This document shows, in pieces, positions 25,991-33,824 of a stretch of 64,000 nt of DNA. Made by a program: the position numbers and the translations under genes. The stretch comes from Amycolatopsis methanolica 239 (GTDB taxonomy: Bacteria > Actinomycetota > Actinomycetes > Mycobacteriales > Pseudonocardiaceae): positions 2,170,001 to 2,234,000 of the forward strand of contig NZ_CP009110.1 in NCBI RefSeq assembly GCF_000739085.1. The letters are read 5' to 3'. Below the pieces are notes generated by a model, which saw only the letters and a program-made list of their open reading frames with translations, did not search any database and was not told the DNA's origin. Within the stretch, counting starts at the first letter, position 1, and every line of letters starts with the position of its first letter.

Positions 25991-26461
25991 ATGGGGCAGT
26001 CGGGGCCGAGTGCCACGGGCCGGATCGAGATCGCGGCCGAACCGGCGCGGGTGTACGACCTCGTGAGCGATCCCGGCGTGCTCGCCGAGCTGGCCGAGGA
26101 GTACAGCGGGTTCCGATGGCTGCGCGGGGTGAACGGCGCCCGGGTCGGTGCGCGGTTCCGCGGGATCAACCGCCGTGGTGTGCGGTTGTGGAGCACCGTC
26201 AGCACGATCACCGACGCGGACGCGGGGAAGCGCTTCGCCTTCGAGGTGCGTTCGCTGGGCATCCCGGTTTCCCGGTGGCAGTACGACATCGAGCCCGCCG
26301 GCGACGGCTGCGTGGTGACCGAAAGCACGTGGGACAAGCGGCCGGGCTGGTTCCGCGCGCCGAGTTCACTGGTGACCGGCGTGTGGCAGCGCGAGGACAA
26401 GAACCGCGCCAACATCGCCGCGACGCTCCAGCGCCTGAAGACCCGCGCCGAACACCCCTGA
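25991..26461 (+). CDS. SRPBCC-family (polyketide cyclase/dehydrase-like) protein
   Basis: 156 residues from ATG 25991, with CGAGG five bases upstream. The fold signature is clear: IEIAAEPARVYDLVSDPGVLAEL at the N-terminus, the middle strands FRGINRRGVRLWSTVSTI, and the C-terminal helix after VVTESTW. START/SRPBCC proteins form a hydrophobic ligand cavity. Single-domain actinobacterial members of this subgroup have no assigned substrate. It is expressed from a likely regulated promoter just upstream, not obviously with EspG. About 60 bp after its stop the degenerate repeat tract begins. Confidence 0.85.
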   Translation: MGQSGPSATGRIEIAAEPARVYDLVSDPGVLAELAEEYSGFRWLRGVNGARVGARFRGINRRGVRLWSTVSTITDADAGKRFAFEVRSLGIPVSRWQYDIEPAGDGCVVTESTWDKRPGWFRAPSSLVTGVWQREDKNRANIAATLQRLKTRAEHP

Positions 26462-26520
26462 GCCGGTGGATCCGCGCCGAGGCGCCGGGCTTGGTTTCGT
26501 CGCCTGACTGCCGAGGATCA

Positions 26521-26803
26521 GTGGCTGAGCCAGTTAGCCAGCGGGAGTCCGGGGCGAGTGGCTGGACCAGTTGGGGTGCCAGAGATCGCGAGTGGCTGAG
26601 CCGCAGCGGGAATCGGGGTGGGGGTGCTCGGCCTGTCGGCGGCCGGGGATCTGGATGCGTGGCTGAGCCAGTTGGGAGCGGAAACTCGGGCGGGTGCCTG
26701 GGCCACCTGGCTAACGGGAGATCCCGGGCGGGTGGCTGAGCCAGCTGGCCAGAGGGAAGCCGGGCGACTGGATTGGCCAGTTGGCGAGTTGGCCGAACCG
26801 GAG
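26521..26803. repeat. Degenerate intergenic repeats (GTGGCTGAGCC core)
   Basis: The 366-bp gap between the SRPBCC gene and the convergent kinase gene is largely made of about seven imperfect copies of a unit beginning GTGGCTGAGCCAGTTGGC and continuing AGNGGGAGNCCGGGCG. Clear copies start at 26521, 26558, 26592, 26659 and 26732. Spacing is irregular (34-73 bases). No reading frame through it looks genuine. It might be a repetitive extragenic element or a decayed tandem array. Confidence 0.6.
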
Positions 26804-26827
26804 AGCCGTCCGTGCGGAGCGGCGCGC

Positions 26828-28255
26828 TCAGCGGTAGACCACCAGCGCGCCCCGGTTCTTGTGTAGCGTCACGTCGGGCGGGACCTGCGTCAGCTCGCCG
26901 TCCACCGCCAGGCGCAGGCGGCCTTCCGGGGCGCTGATCTTCAGTTGCGGCGCCGCGGGCCGGTCCTGGTACGGCGTGCACCAGCGCAGCGTTCCGGTCA
27001 GCGCCGCCAGCACGACGCGCGTGCGCGCGAACGGGCTTTCCGCGTACACCACGCGGATGTCGAGCAGCCCGTCGTGCAGGCTGGGGCGGTACGTGGGCGC
27101 GAACCCGCGCGGCCGGTACGCCCCGTTGCCCGCGAAGATCATCCACACCCGGCGCCGCTCGTCGTTCACCACCAGCTCTTGCGGCTTCGCCCGGCGCAGG
27201 ACGTGCACCAGCCCGACCAGCACCGCAGGCCACTTCCCGATCCGCTTCTCCCATTTCTCCCGGTACCGCACGAGATCGGTGTAGAGACCGGTGCTGCAGG
27301 TGTTGACGAACACCTGGCTGTCCGCCACCCCGAGGTCGATCCGCACCGCGGAACCGGCCCGCAGCGCGGTGATCGCGTCGTCCGGGGTCTCCACGCCGAG
27401 ATCGCGCGCGAAGTGGTTGAGGGTGCCCGCCGGAACGACGAGCAGCGGGACGTCGTGCTCGGCGGCGACCCGCGCGGCGACGTTGATCGTGCCGTCCCCG
27501 CCCGCGACGCCCAGCACCCGGCAGGTCCGGGCGGCCTCGGTGATCACGTCGGTCAGGTCGTCGCCATCCGCAGGCTCGACGATCTTGGCCTGCGGCAGTT
27601 CCGCCGCGACCCGGTCCAGGATCGTCGCGCCGGCGCTGCCCGCGGACGAGTTGGCCACCAGGACCAACCCCTCGCCCGTGGGCAGGGCGGGCGCCGGGCA
27701 CGATTCGGCATCCGACGGGCCGGCCGGGGTGCGTGGCCACCACGACAACGTGACCAGGCCCGCGGTCAGGCCGATACCGACCCCGGCGAGCACGTCGGAC
27801 GGGTAATGGGCGCCAGTGACCACGCGGGAAGTGGCGACCCCGGCGGCGAGCGCCCCGATCGGCACGCCGAGCGCGGGCCACTCCAGGGCGGCCCCGGTGG
27901 CGAAAGCAGCCGCCGACGCGGAGTGCCCGGACGGGAAGGACGTCGTCCACGGCGCGCGCCGCAACTGCCGGACCGGCGGGATGGCGACCGTCGACGGGCG
28001 GGTGCGGCGGATGACCCGCTTGCTCAAACCGTTGGCCGTCGCGCTCGCGATGCCCAGCGCCAGCATCCCGCGCAGGGCGGCGCGGCGCGCGCGGCGGTTG
28101 CGCGTCGCGGCGAGCGTGCCGCTGACCGCCCACCACAGGCCGCCGTAGTTGGCCGCGCGGCCGAGGCGGGGCAGCACCCGGTCCAGAAGCGCGGAATCGG
28201 TCGCCGCCACCCGCGCGAACACCTGCCGATCCACCCGGGACACCCATCGCCGCAT
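26828..28255 (-). CDS. PAP2 phosphatase / diacylglycerol kinase-like fusion
   Basis: 475 residues. The N-terminal half is a type 2 phosphatidic acid phosphatase with its three motifs in order: KRVIRRTRP near 75, FPSGHS near 103 and SRVVTGAHYPSD near 140-150. The C-terminal half is a DAGK-catalytic/NAD-kinase-like lipid kinase with GGDGTIN near 252 and PAGTLNHFARDLG. The fusion therefore pairs a lipid phosphatase with a lipid kinase and probably acts at the membrane on diacylglycerol, phosphatidic or prenyl-type lipids. The substrate is unknown. Such fusions are widespread in actinobacteria. The gene is divergent from the GNAT gene. Confidence 0.92.
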   Translation of the reverse strand: MRRWVSRVDRQVFARVAATDSALLDRVLPRLGRAANYGGLWWAVSGTLAATRNRRARRAALRGMLALGIASATANGLSKRVIRRTRPSTVAIPPVRQLRRAPWTTSFPSGHSASAAAFATGAALEWPALGVPIGALAAGVATSRVVTGAHYPSDVLAGVGIGLTAGLVTLSWWPRTPAGPSDAESCPAPALPTGEGLVLVANSSAGSAGATILDRVAAELPQAKIVEPADGDDLTDVITEAARTCRVLGVAGGDGTINVAARVAAEHDVPLLVVPAGTLNHFARDLGVETPDDAITALRAGSAVRIDLGVADSQVFVNTCSTGLYTDLVRYREKWEKRIGKWPAVLVGLVHVLRRAKPQELVVNDERRRVWMIFAGNGAYRPRGFAPTYRPSLHDGLLDIRVVYAESPFARTRVVLAALTGTLRWCTPYQDRPAAPQLKISAPEGRLRLAVDGELTQVPPDVTLHKNRGALVVYR

Positions 28256-28316
28256 CCCGGCAGTCTAGGCGCGCTCCGGGCTTGCTTCCGGCCACGGCGA
28301 GTAGTACACCAGTTCT

Positions 28317-28814
28317 ATGACAGCTGTCATGACGGTGACCGAGCTGGACGGCACGTCCTCGGCGGAGGTCGCCGAACTCGTCCTGGCCTGCTCCGCGGTG
28401 ACTCTCCGGAACCGATTCCTCATGCCGGGGCAGCCGGATCCGCGGGACGTCCTCGTCCGCTACCGGCGCTACCTCCTCGCCGGGCCGCCGCACGGGGTCG
28501 CGCTGGTCGCGTTCAGCGGGCGGTCGCCTGCCGGGCTGCTGAACCTGGTGGCGGGCGAGGCGCGGATCGCGGAACTCGGCATCGTGGTCGCCGACCCGTG
28601 GCAGCGGCAGGGGATCGCGACGGGGCTGGCTTCGTGGTTGCGGGCCGCGGGCCGGTGGGAGGGGTGGACGGTGCGGGCGGTGACGCACGCGGACAATGTG
28701 GCGGCGAAGGCTTTGTTGCGGGGTCAGGGTTTCCGGCTGCTCGGCGGGGCCGATCGCGGCGAGTACCACTACGAGTTGACGATGCCGGGACCGGTGTGGG
28801 AGGTGGCGAGGTGA
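28317..28814 (+). CDS. GNAT-family N-acetyltransferase
   Basis: 165 residues from ATG 28317; ATG 28329 is an in-frame alternative after the palindrome that spans the first codons. The acetyl-CoA binding segment IVVADPWQRQGIATGLASWLRAAG contains the Q/RxxGxG/A signature, and ADNVAAKALLRGQGFRLL is the classic GNAT C-terminal motif. The acceptor is unknown. Its stop overlaps the start of the TetR gene (GTGA), so the two are cotranscribed and the regulator probably controls this pair. Confidence 0.9.
   Translation: MTAVMTVTELDGTSSAEVAELVLACSAVTLRNRFLMPGQPDPRDVLVRYRRYLLAGPPHGVALVAFSGRSPAGLLNLVAGEARIAELGIVVADPWQRQGIATGLASWLRAAGRWEGWTVRAVTHADNVAAKALLRGQGFRLLGGADRGEYHYELTMPGPVWEVAR
28318..28329. promoter_or_regulatory. 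12-bp perfect palindrome over the GNAT start codon
   Basis: TGACAGCTGTCA is perfectly self-complementary and begins one base into the first ATG. As an operator it would block a leaderless or short-leader transcript. The cotranscribed TetR protein is the obvious candidate ligand, but that is only an inference. Confidence 0.35.
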
Positions 28815-29383
28815 CGCGCGGGCCGCGGGAGCGGATGGTCTACAGCGCAGCGCAGCTGATCCGGACGCAGGGGGTGAGCGGCACCGGGATGCGGGAGGTG
28901 GTGCGGCACGCGTCGGCGCCGCGGGGTTCCCTGCAGCACTACTTCCCGGGCGGCAAGGACCAGCTGGTGCGCGAGGCGCTGGCGTGGTCCGGCGACTTCG
29001 CGGCGCGGCGGGTCAAGCGGTACGCCGAGGCTGCGCCGACTCCCGCCGGGCTGTTCGCCGGGATGGCGGCGCAGTGGCGGGACCAGTTCCGCGAGGAGGG
29101 TTTCGCGGCGGGCTGTCCGCTCGTCGCGGCGACGGCGGACGTGGCGGCGGGCAACGAGAACCTGCGGCAGGCCGTGTGCGCCGGGTTCGAGACGTGGCTG
29201 CGGCCGGTGGCGGACAGCCTGCGGGAGATGGGTGTGCCGGAGGCGCGCTGCCGGTCGCTCGCGATGGTGATGATCAGCGCGCTCGAAGGGGCGATCGTGA
29301 TGGCGCGGGCGCAGGAGGATGTGGCGCCGTTGGATGCGGTCGTGGCCGAGCTGGGGCCGATGCTCGACGCGGCGCGGGTTTGA
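28811..29383 (+). CDS. TetR-family transcriptional regulator
   Basis: 190 residues from GTG 28811, overlapping the GNAT stop. The N-terminal helix-turn-helix is clear (MVYSAAQLIRTQGVSGTGMREVVRHASAPRGSLQHYFPGGKDQLV), as in the YxaF/LmrA subgroup. The C-terminal ligand domain contains GCPLVAATADVAAGN, also typical of that subgroup, which often controls efflux or oxidoreductase genes. A broken flavin-dependent oxidoreductase lies 110 bp downstream and could have been a target. Confidence 0.9.
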   Translation: MTRGPRERMVYSAAQLIRTQGVSGTGMREVVRHASAPRGSLQHYFPGGKDQLVREALAWSGDFAARRVKRYAEAAPTPAGLFAGMAAQWRDQFREEGFAAGCPLVAATADVAAGNENLRQAVCAGFETWLRPVADSLREMGVPEARCRSLAMVMISALEGAIVMARAQEDVAPLDAVVAELGPMLDAARV

Positions 29384-29493
29384 TGCGGGTGTGCGTTTCG
29401 TTTGACGCCGGCGGGTGGGTGGACCTGGCGCGCCGCGCCTGAGGGTCGTTCCGTTCAAGACCGCCGCCCCGGGCGGACCTTAGCGTCCACGGC

Positions 29494-30337
29494 ATGCGTA
29501 TCGGAATCGGACTTCCCGCCGCTGCGCCTGGGGCGGACTTCACCTCGATCGGGGAGTGGGCCGCGGAGTGCGAACGCCTCGGGTTCGCCTCGCTAAGTGC
29601 GATCGACCGGCTCGTCTACGACAACCTCGATCCGCTCGTCGCGCTGGCGGCCGCGGCCGCGCGCACCACCCGGATCGAGCTGCTGACCACCGTGCTCAAC
29701 GCCGGTTACCGCCGCAATCCCGTGCTCCTCGCCAAGCAGATCGGCTCCCTGGAACGGCTTTCCGGCGGCCGGCTCACCGTCGGGCTCGGGATGGGCGGCT
29801 GGCCGGAGGACTACGCCGCCAGCGGGGCCCCCATGACCGGTCGCGGTGCCGCGTTCGAGGACACCCTTTCGACCATGCGCGCGGTCTGGCGTGGGGAGAC
29901 ACACGTCCCCGCATTGCCGGACGGGCGTCCAGGGCTCCTGCTGGCGGGCTCACCCCGGCCGGCTTCGCCCGCGCCGCCGCAATGTCCGACGGCTGGTGGC
30001 GCCCTCCTTCGGCCTGCCGGTCCTCCAGGAGGGCGTGGCGGCCGTCCGCGCTGTCTCGCCGCGGGCGCGGATCGTCGTGGAGCGGTACTTCTGCTTCGGG
30101 CCGGACGCTGAGCGCCGCGCGGACGACTACATCGCCCACTACTACGGGCCCGCCTACGCCGACCAGGTGCGGCCGGAAGTGCTCACCGACCGCGGTCACC
30201 TGCACCAGGAGATCACCCGCCTCGCCGAGGCCGGCGCCGACGACCTCGTGCTGCTGCCCTGCACGGGCGAGCCCGAGCAGATCGGGCTGCTCGCCGCGCG
30301 GCTGCCCACTGTGGACGAACACGGCACTGTCGGGTGA
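29494..30337 (+). pseudogene. Frameshifted LLM-class flavin-dependent oxidoreductase
   Basis: Translation starts normally at ATG 29494 (MRIGIGLPAAAPGADFTSIGEW) and shows luciferase-like features, including LLTTVLNAGYRRNPVLLAKQ and LTVGLGMGGWPEDY. Near 29950 the coding signal moves to another frame (LTPAGFARAAAMSDGW), and near 29995 to a third (VAPSFGLPVLQEGV), ending at TGA 30335-30337. Both shifts are explained by one missing G, in GCGGGCTC and in CTGGTGG. The intact product would be about 281 residues, a small member of the family that uses F420 or FMN. Either the gene is dead or the sequence has two G-run errors. Confidence 0.8.
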
Positions 30338-30435
30338 AAACCCCGCAACGGCGTTTGCCGCGTGCCCGCACCAGGGAACCACCGCCACGAGTATCCGGAG
30401 TGGACCCCCGGGGTGCACCCGAGAGGAGGCTCACC

Positions 30436-30729
30436 GTGAGTGGATGGGTGAGGGTGCCCGAGGTGCGCGACGAGTCAGAAGGGCTGAACGGGACGTTCGT
30501 CCTCGCCCGGCCACGGCCCGGCACCGTGGGCGAGACCCAGCGTGTGGCCCACGTCTTCCCGTTGCCCGCCGAGCGGCCCGGCGTACTGGTCGCCTACTGC
30601 GGCTTCGAGGGCCGCCGCGGCGAGCTGGACCTGCTGGACCGCCCGGTGGGCATGCCGTGTGAGCGCTGTCTGGTCGTCGCGGCCCGCCGGGCCGGTGCCG
30701 GGTCGATCCCGAACCAGCGCCGGAACTGA
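30436..30729 (+). CDS. Small conserved-looking protein with two cysteine sites
   Basis: 97 residues from GTG 30436, chosen because GAGAGGAGG ends six bases upstream. The protein is beta-rich (ETQRVAHVFPLPAERPGVLVAYCGFEG) and has a later CxxC (GMPCERCLV). The first Cys is about 28 residues earlier, so a three-Cys metal site is possible. No family was recognised. The lone upstream neighbour is a broken oxidoreductase and the downstream gene has its own promoter, so the gene is probably monocistronic. Confidence 0.65.
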   Translation: MSGWVRVPEVRDESEGLNGTFVLARPRPGTVGETQRVAHVFPLPAERPGVLVAYCGFEGRRGELDLLDRPVGMPCERCLVVAARRAGAGSIPNQRRN

Positions 30730-30769
30730 CCGGACAGTCGTCCGCCCCAAAACCCATGCAAATACCACC

Positions 30770-30820
30770 TTGACTGGATCTCCCTCGCAAACTTAAAGTA
30801 CGATCGTCCACAAAGTGTGG
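30770..30820 (+). promoter_or_regulatory. Sigma-70-type promoter with inverted repeat at the start region
   Basis: TTGACT (30770-30775) and TAAAGT (30794-30799) are separated by 18 bases within an unusually AT-rich patch. About nine bases downstream is an inverted repeat CCACA-AAG-TGTGG (30808-30820), overlapping the likely transcription start. This would drive the SGNH hydrolase gene, and the repeat may be an operator. Confidence 0.55.
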
Positions 30821-30834
30821 CGACAGGGGCGACC

Positions 30835-31473
30835 ATGACGACCGACGTGCTCACCGGATCACTGCGCGGCGCGCCCTGGCGGCGGCTCGCCGTGCTGGGC
30901 GACAGCGTCGCCGAGGGGCTGGGCGACCCGGTCGACGGCTACCCGCCGCCGCCGTGGGCCGACCGGCTCGCCGACCTGCTGCGCGAACAGCAGCCTGGCC
31001 TGGCCTACGCCAACCTCGGCGTGCGTGACCTGCGCGCCGCCCAGGTCCGGGACACCCAGCTCGCCGCGGCCCTGGACTTCCGGCCGGACCTGGCCGTGGT
31101 CGCGGCGGGTGGCAACGACATGCTGCGCCGTTCGTTCGACCCCGTCGCGGTCGAGGAAACGCTTTCCGAGATCGTCTCCGCCCTGCGCGCGGCCGGCGCC
31201 GCCGTGGTGGTCATGGGTCTGTTCGACATCTCGCGGTCCCCACTCGCCGACGATGACCGGCGCGTCGGGCTCCGCGAGCGACTGGGCCGGCTCGCGCGGC
31301 TCACCCGCCGCGTCGCCGACCGCCACGGTGCCTGGTACATCGACCTCGGCGACCACCCGGCCTCCGCGGACGCGGGGATCTACAGCGCCGACCGCTTGCA
31401 CGTCAACGCCCGCGGCCACGCGATCGTCGTCACCGAAACCGTCCGCAGGCTCGCCGCGGAGCTGTCGTGCTGA
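30835..31473 (+). CDS. SGNH/GDSL-family hydrolase
   Basis: 212 residues from ATG 30835 (upstream AGGGG); GTG 30817 is in frame but lies inside the promoter repeat. Block I is LAVLGDSVAEGLGD with the catalytic Ser. Block II has the Gly in YANLGVRD, block III is AAGGNDM, and block V is DRLHVNARGH with the catalytic Asp/His. All four SGNH determinants are present. There is no signal peptide, so it is likely a cytosolic esterase or lipase-like enzyme of unknown substrate. Confidence 0.9.
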   Translation: MTTDVLTGSLRGAPWRRLAVLGDSVAEGLGDPVDGYPPPPWADRLADLLREQQPGLAYANLGVRDLRAAQVRDTQLAAALDFRPDLAVVAAGGNDMLRRSFDPVAVEETLSEIVSALRAAGAAVVVMGLFDISRSPLADDDRRVGLRERLGRLARLTRRVADRHGAWYIDLGDHPASADAGIYSADRLHVNARGHAIVVTETVRRLAAELSC

Positions 31474-31492
31474 CGCGGCGGCAGGCAACGCC

Positions 31493-31989
31493 GTGGACAC
31501 CGCGGCGGGCACCATCGGCAGGCGCACGCCCGACGAGCGGGCCGCCGCACTCGCGCACCACGAGCCCGCCGAGCTCGCCGCGATGCTCCGCGGAGCCAAC
31601 GCGAAACTCCGGACCGCACCGCACTGTCCACACTCGACGATCACCGGTGGGCGAAGCCGAGCGGCGTGCAGGGCCGGACGGTCGGCAACGGCGTCCTGAC
31701 CCTGTGGTACGACGCCTACGTCCACGGCGACGACATCCGCGCCGCGCTCGGCCGCGAGCCCGAACGGGACAGCCGACTGACTGCCGCCGTGCACTGGGTA
31801 GCGGAATCCCTGCGCCAGAAGGGCTGGGGACCCGCGCGCCTGGAACTCCGAGGCTTCGGTCCGGTCGACATCGACAGCGGGGGAGACACCGTCGAGGCCG
31901 ACGCGCTGGAGCTCGTGCTCACCGCCTCCGGCAGGCACGCCCCGGCCGCGCTCGGCCTCGGCGGCGACGTCAACGTCTACTCACGCTGA
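31493..31989 (+). pseudogene. Truncated, frameshifted mycothiol-dependent maleylpyruvate isomerase-like gene
   Basis: Only the C-terminal two-thirds of the family remains. Frame one reads TPDERAAALAHHEPAELAAMLRGANAKLRTA. Near 31615 the signal shifts to ALSTLDDHRWAKPSGVQGR, then TLWYDAYVHGDDIRAALG and ELVLTASGRHAPAALG to the stop. The shift can be explained by a two-base surplus in ACCGCACCGCAC. The N-terminal mycothiol-binding part is missing, and the preceding SGNH gene ends only 20 bases before. The stop overlaps the end of the convergent sigma-factor gene. Confidence 0.7.
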
Positions 31990-32856
31990 CTTCTGGGCCG
32001 CGGCGTACGCGAGCTTGTCCGGGTTGACGACCGTGTGCAGCGCGATCACCCCGTCCGCGCCCGGTTCGAGCAGCACGACCCCGAACAGCTCGCCGCGCAG
32101 GTGCAGCGCGAGGCCGGGCGCGCCGTTGATCGAGCGCACCGAGAGCTCGATGTCGCCCGCGCGCGGGTCGCGGTGCAGACCGGCGACGTACCGGGCGACG
32201 TGGTCGCGGCCGAGGATCGGGCGGCGGGCCGCGGTGACCTTGCCACCACCGTCCGCCCAGGACACGACCTCGTCGGCGAACATCCGTTCCAGGGCGGCCA
32301 CATCGCCCTTCACGGTGGCGTCGAGGAACCGCTCCACGATCGCGCGCCGCTGCTCGGTGGTCGCGGTGAAGCGCCGCCGCCCGTCGCCGACGTGCTGACG
32401 CGCGCGGCGGTAGAGCTGGCGGACGTGGGATTCGCCGAGGTCGAGGATCTCGCCGATCTCGCGGTGGCTGTGGCCGAACGCCTCGCGCAGCACGAACGCC
32501 GCGCGTTCCGGCGGGGTCAGCCGTTCCAGCAGGAAGAGCAGCCCCATCGACAGCGAGTCGCGCTGCTCGGCGGTCTCCAGCGGGCCCAGCTCACCGCCGC
32601 CGGTGAACACCGGCTCCGGCAGCCACGGCCCGGTGTAGACCTCGCGCCGCGCCCGCGCGGAGGTGAGCCGGGTCAGGCACAGATTCGTGACGACCTTCGT
32701 CAGCCACGCCTCCGGCACCTCGATGCCGTCGCCGGCGTCCCAGCGGAGGTAGGCCTCCTGCACGACGTCCTCGGCCTCGGACGCCTCGCCCAGCAGGCGG
32801 TAGGCCAGGCCGAGCAGGCGCGGGCGGTTGGCTTCGAAACGGGCGAGAGGGTCCAC
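31981..32856 (-). CDS. sigJ: ECF41-type RNA polymerase sigma factor SigJ
   Basis: 291 residues from GTG 32856. Region 2 is ANRPRLLGLAYRLLGEASEAEDVVQEAYLRW; region 4 is LTPPERAAFVLREAFGHSHREIGEILDLGESHVRQL. A SnoaL-like C-terminal extension follows, with the ECF41 hallmarks WLPEP between the regions, DGGGK in the extension and NPDKL near the end. In this family the extension modulates activity in place of an anti-sigma factor. ECF41 genes usually sit beside a COE-type oxidoreductase or decarboxylase; here the adjacent convergent gene is a broken isomerase instead. Confidence 0.92.
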   Translation of the reverse strand: MDPLARFEANRPRLLGLAYRLLGEASEAEDVVQEAYLRWDAGDGIEVPEAWLTKVVTNLCLTRLTSARARREVYTGPWLPEPVFTGGGELGPLETAEQRDSLSMGLLFLLERLTPPERAAFVLREAFGHSHREIGEILDLGESHVRQLYRRARQHVGDGRRRFTATTEQRRAIVERFLDATVKGDVAALERMFADEVVSWADGGGKVTAARRPILGRDHVARYVAGLHRDPRAGDIELSVRSINGAPGLALHLRGELFGVVLLEPGADGVIALHTVVNPDKLAYAAAQKSA

Positions 32857-32873
32857 GCCTCCCAGGATGCCAG

Positions 32874-33026
32874 TTACCGGCCCTGCTGCGGATCGAAGTC
32901 GTCGTGCTCGTCACCCGAGGACGTGCCCTGCTCGCCCCGCAGCACCTCCTGCTCCTCCGCGGAGGAGTCCTCGGCGCCGGGCGGGTCCTCGCGGGCGTCG
33001 TCGTGCTTGCGTTCCGTGCGCCCGGG
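32874..33026 (-). pseudogene. Small acidic open frame lacking a usual start codon
   Basis: Between SigJ and the EthR-like gene, the minus strand encodes a 50-residue frame bounded by TAG and TAA, ending GDEHDDFDPQQGR. Almost every codon ends in G or C, as in real genes of this genome. The protein is hydrophilic and acidic (ERKHDDAREDPPGAED). No ATG, GTG or TTG exists near the frame's beginning; ACG at 33017 stands where a start would be expected, and the only GTG is midway. It may be a start-codon mutant, a frameshifted small gene, or use an unusual start. Confidence 0.4.
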
Positions 33027-33054
33027 CTACCCGGCGGCAGCGGGCCGAAACGGG

Positions 33055-33711
33055 TCAGGCCGGTGGTTCGGTGGTGCGGTAGATGGTGGTCAGCCACACG
33101 TCGAGCAGCACGTCGACCACGTTCGCCTCCAGCACGGCCGGGTCGTCGCCCGCGAAGGTCGCGTACAGGACGCGTTCGTTCATCAGGTTCAGCGCGATCG
33201 CCAGCTCCCGCGCCGGCCGGCCCGCCGGGGCCGCGCCGCGCGCCCGTTCGGCCTCGATGGCCTCCGCGGTGCGGCTGACCCAGGTGCCCATCATCCCCGC
33301 CCACAGCTCCCGCACCTCGGCGTTGGTGTGCCGGGCCTCCGCCGCGGCGAGCGCGACCGAGCGGTGGGCGCGGAAGGTGGTGTAGATGGCGTCCAGGCAC
33401 TGCCGCCAGCGCTCCGCGGGGGTCGGGCCGGGGTTGTCGAACACCGCCGAGGATGCCCGGTCGGCCTCCTCGGTGACCCGGTCCAGCAGCGTGAGCAGCA
33501 CCGCGTCCTTGGAGCGGAAGTAGAAGTAGAACGTCGGCCGGGAAATGCCCGCGCCGCGCGCGAGGTCGTCGATCGAGATGTCGCTCAGCGGACGGTCGGC
33601 CAGCAGGCGCTCGGCGGTGGCCAGGATCGCCAGTTCCCGCTCGTCACCGCTGGGCCGGGGCGCGCGTCGGCCGCGTGCCGGGCGGTTGCGGACGGCGGGT
33701 TCGGTGGCCAT
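33055..33711 (-). CDS. ethR: EthR-like TetR-family repressor
   Basis: 218 residues from ATG 33711. The DNA-binding part (RPSGDERELAILATAERLL, DISIDDLARGAGISRPTFYFYF, SKDAVLLTLLDRV) is very close to mycobacterial EthR as I recall it. The C-terminal half retains AIALNLMNERVLYATFAG. EthR represses the divergent monooxygenase gene ethA and releases DNA on binding a hydrophobic ligand. The same divergent arrangement and a large dyad in the intergenic region are present here, so the repressor role is well supported. Confidence 0.92.
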   Translation of the reverse strand: MATEPAVRNRPARGRRAPRPSGDERELAILATAERLLADRPLSDISIDDLARGAGISRPTFYFYFRSKDAVLLTLLDRVTEEADRASSAVFDNPGPTPAERWRQCLDAIYTTFRAHRSVALAAAEARHTNAEVRELWAGMMGTWVSRTAEAIEAERARGAAPAGRPARELAIALNLMNERVLYATFAGDDPAVLEANVVDVLLDVWLTTIYRTTEPPA

Positions 33712-33729
33712 GCGGCCACCGTATCAGGT

Positions 33730-33768
33730 GGTCAACCTCTTGTCGGCGATCTCGACAGAGTGTTGACC
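33730..33768. promoter_or_regulatory. Extended dyad operator between ethR and ethA
   Basis: Outer arms GGTCAAC (33730-33736) and GTTGACC (33762-33768) match perfectly. Inner arms TGTCG (33741-33745) and CGACA (33753-33757), with flanking CTCT and GAG, nearly complete one 39-bp imperfect palindrome. That is much longer than a normal TetR site. Mycobacterial EthR binds a long operator cooperatively, so this is the likely binding site. Confidence 0.65.
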
Positions 33769-33824
33769 ATATCGACATACCGTTGGTACGTTGCGGTGGC
33801 AGACGCCTGAGGAACGGGGAAGCG

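Noticed and set aside
26521..26803. CRISPR array
   Set aside because: Repeats are imperfect, unevenly spaced and without unique spacers of constant length; no cas genes nearby.
29382..29441. 19-codon open frame after the TetR gene (TGATG overlap)
   Set aside because: Too short to support; no homology or regulatory clue.
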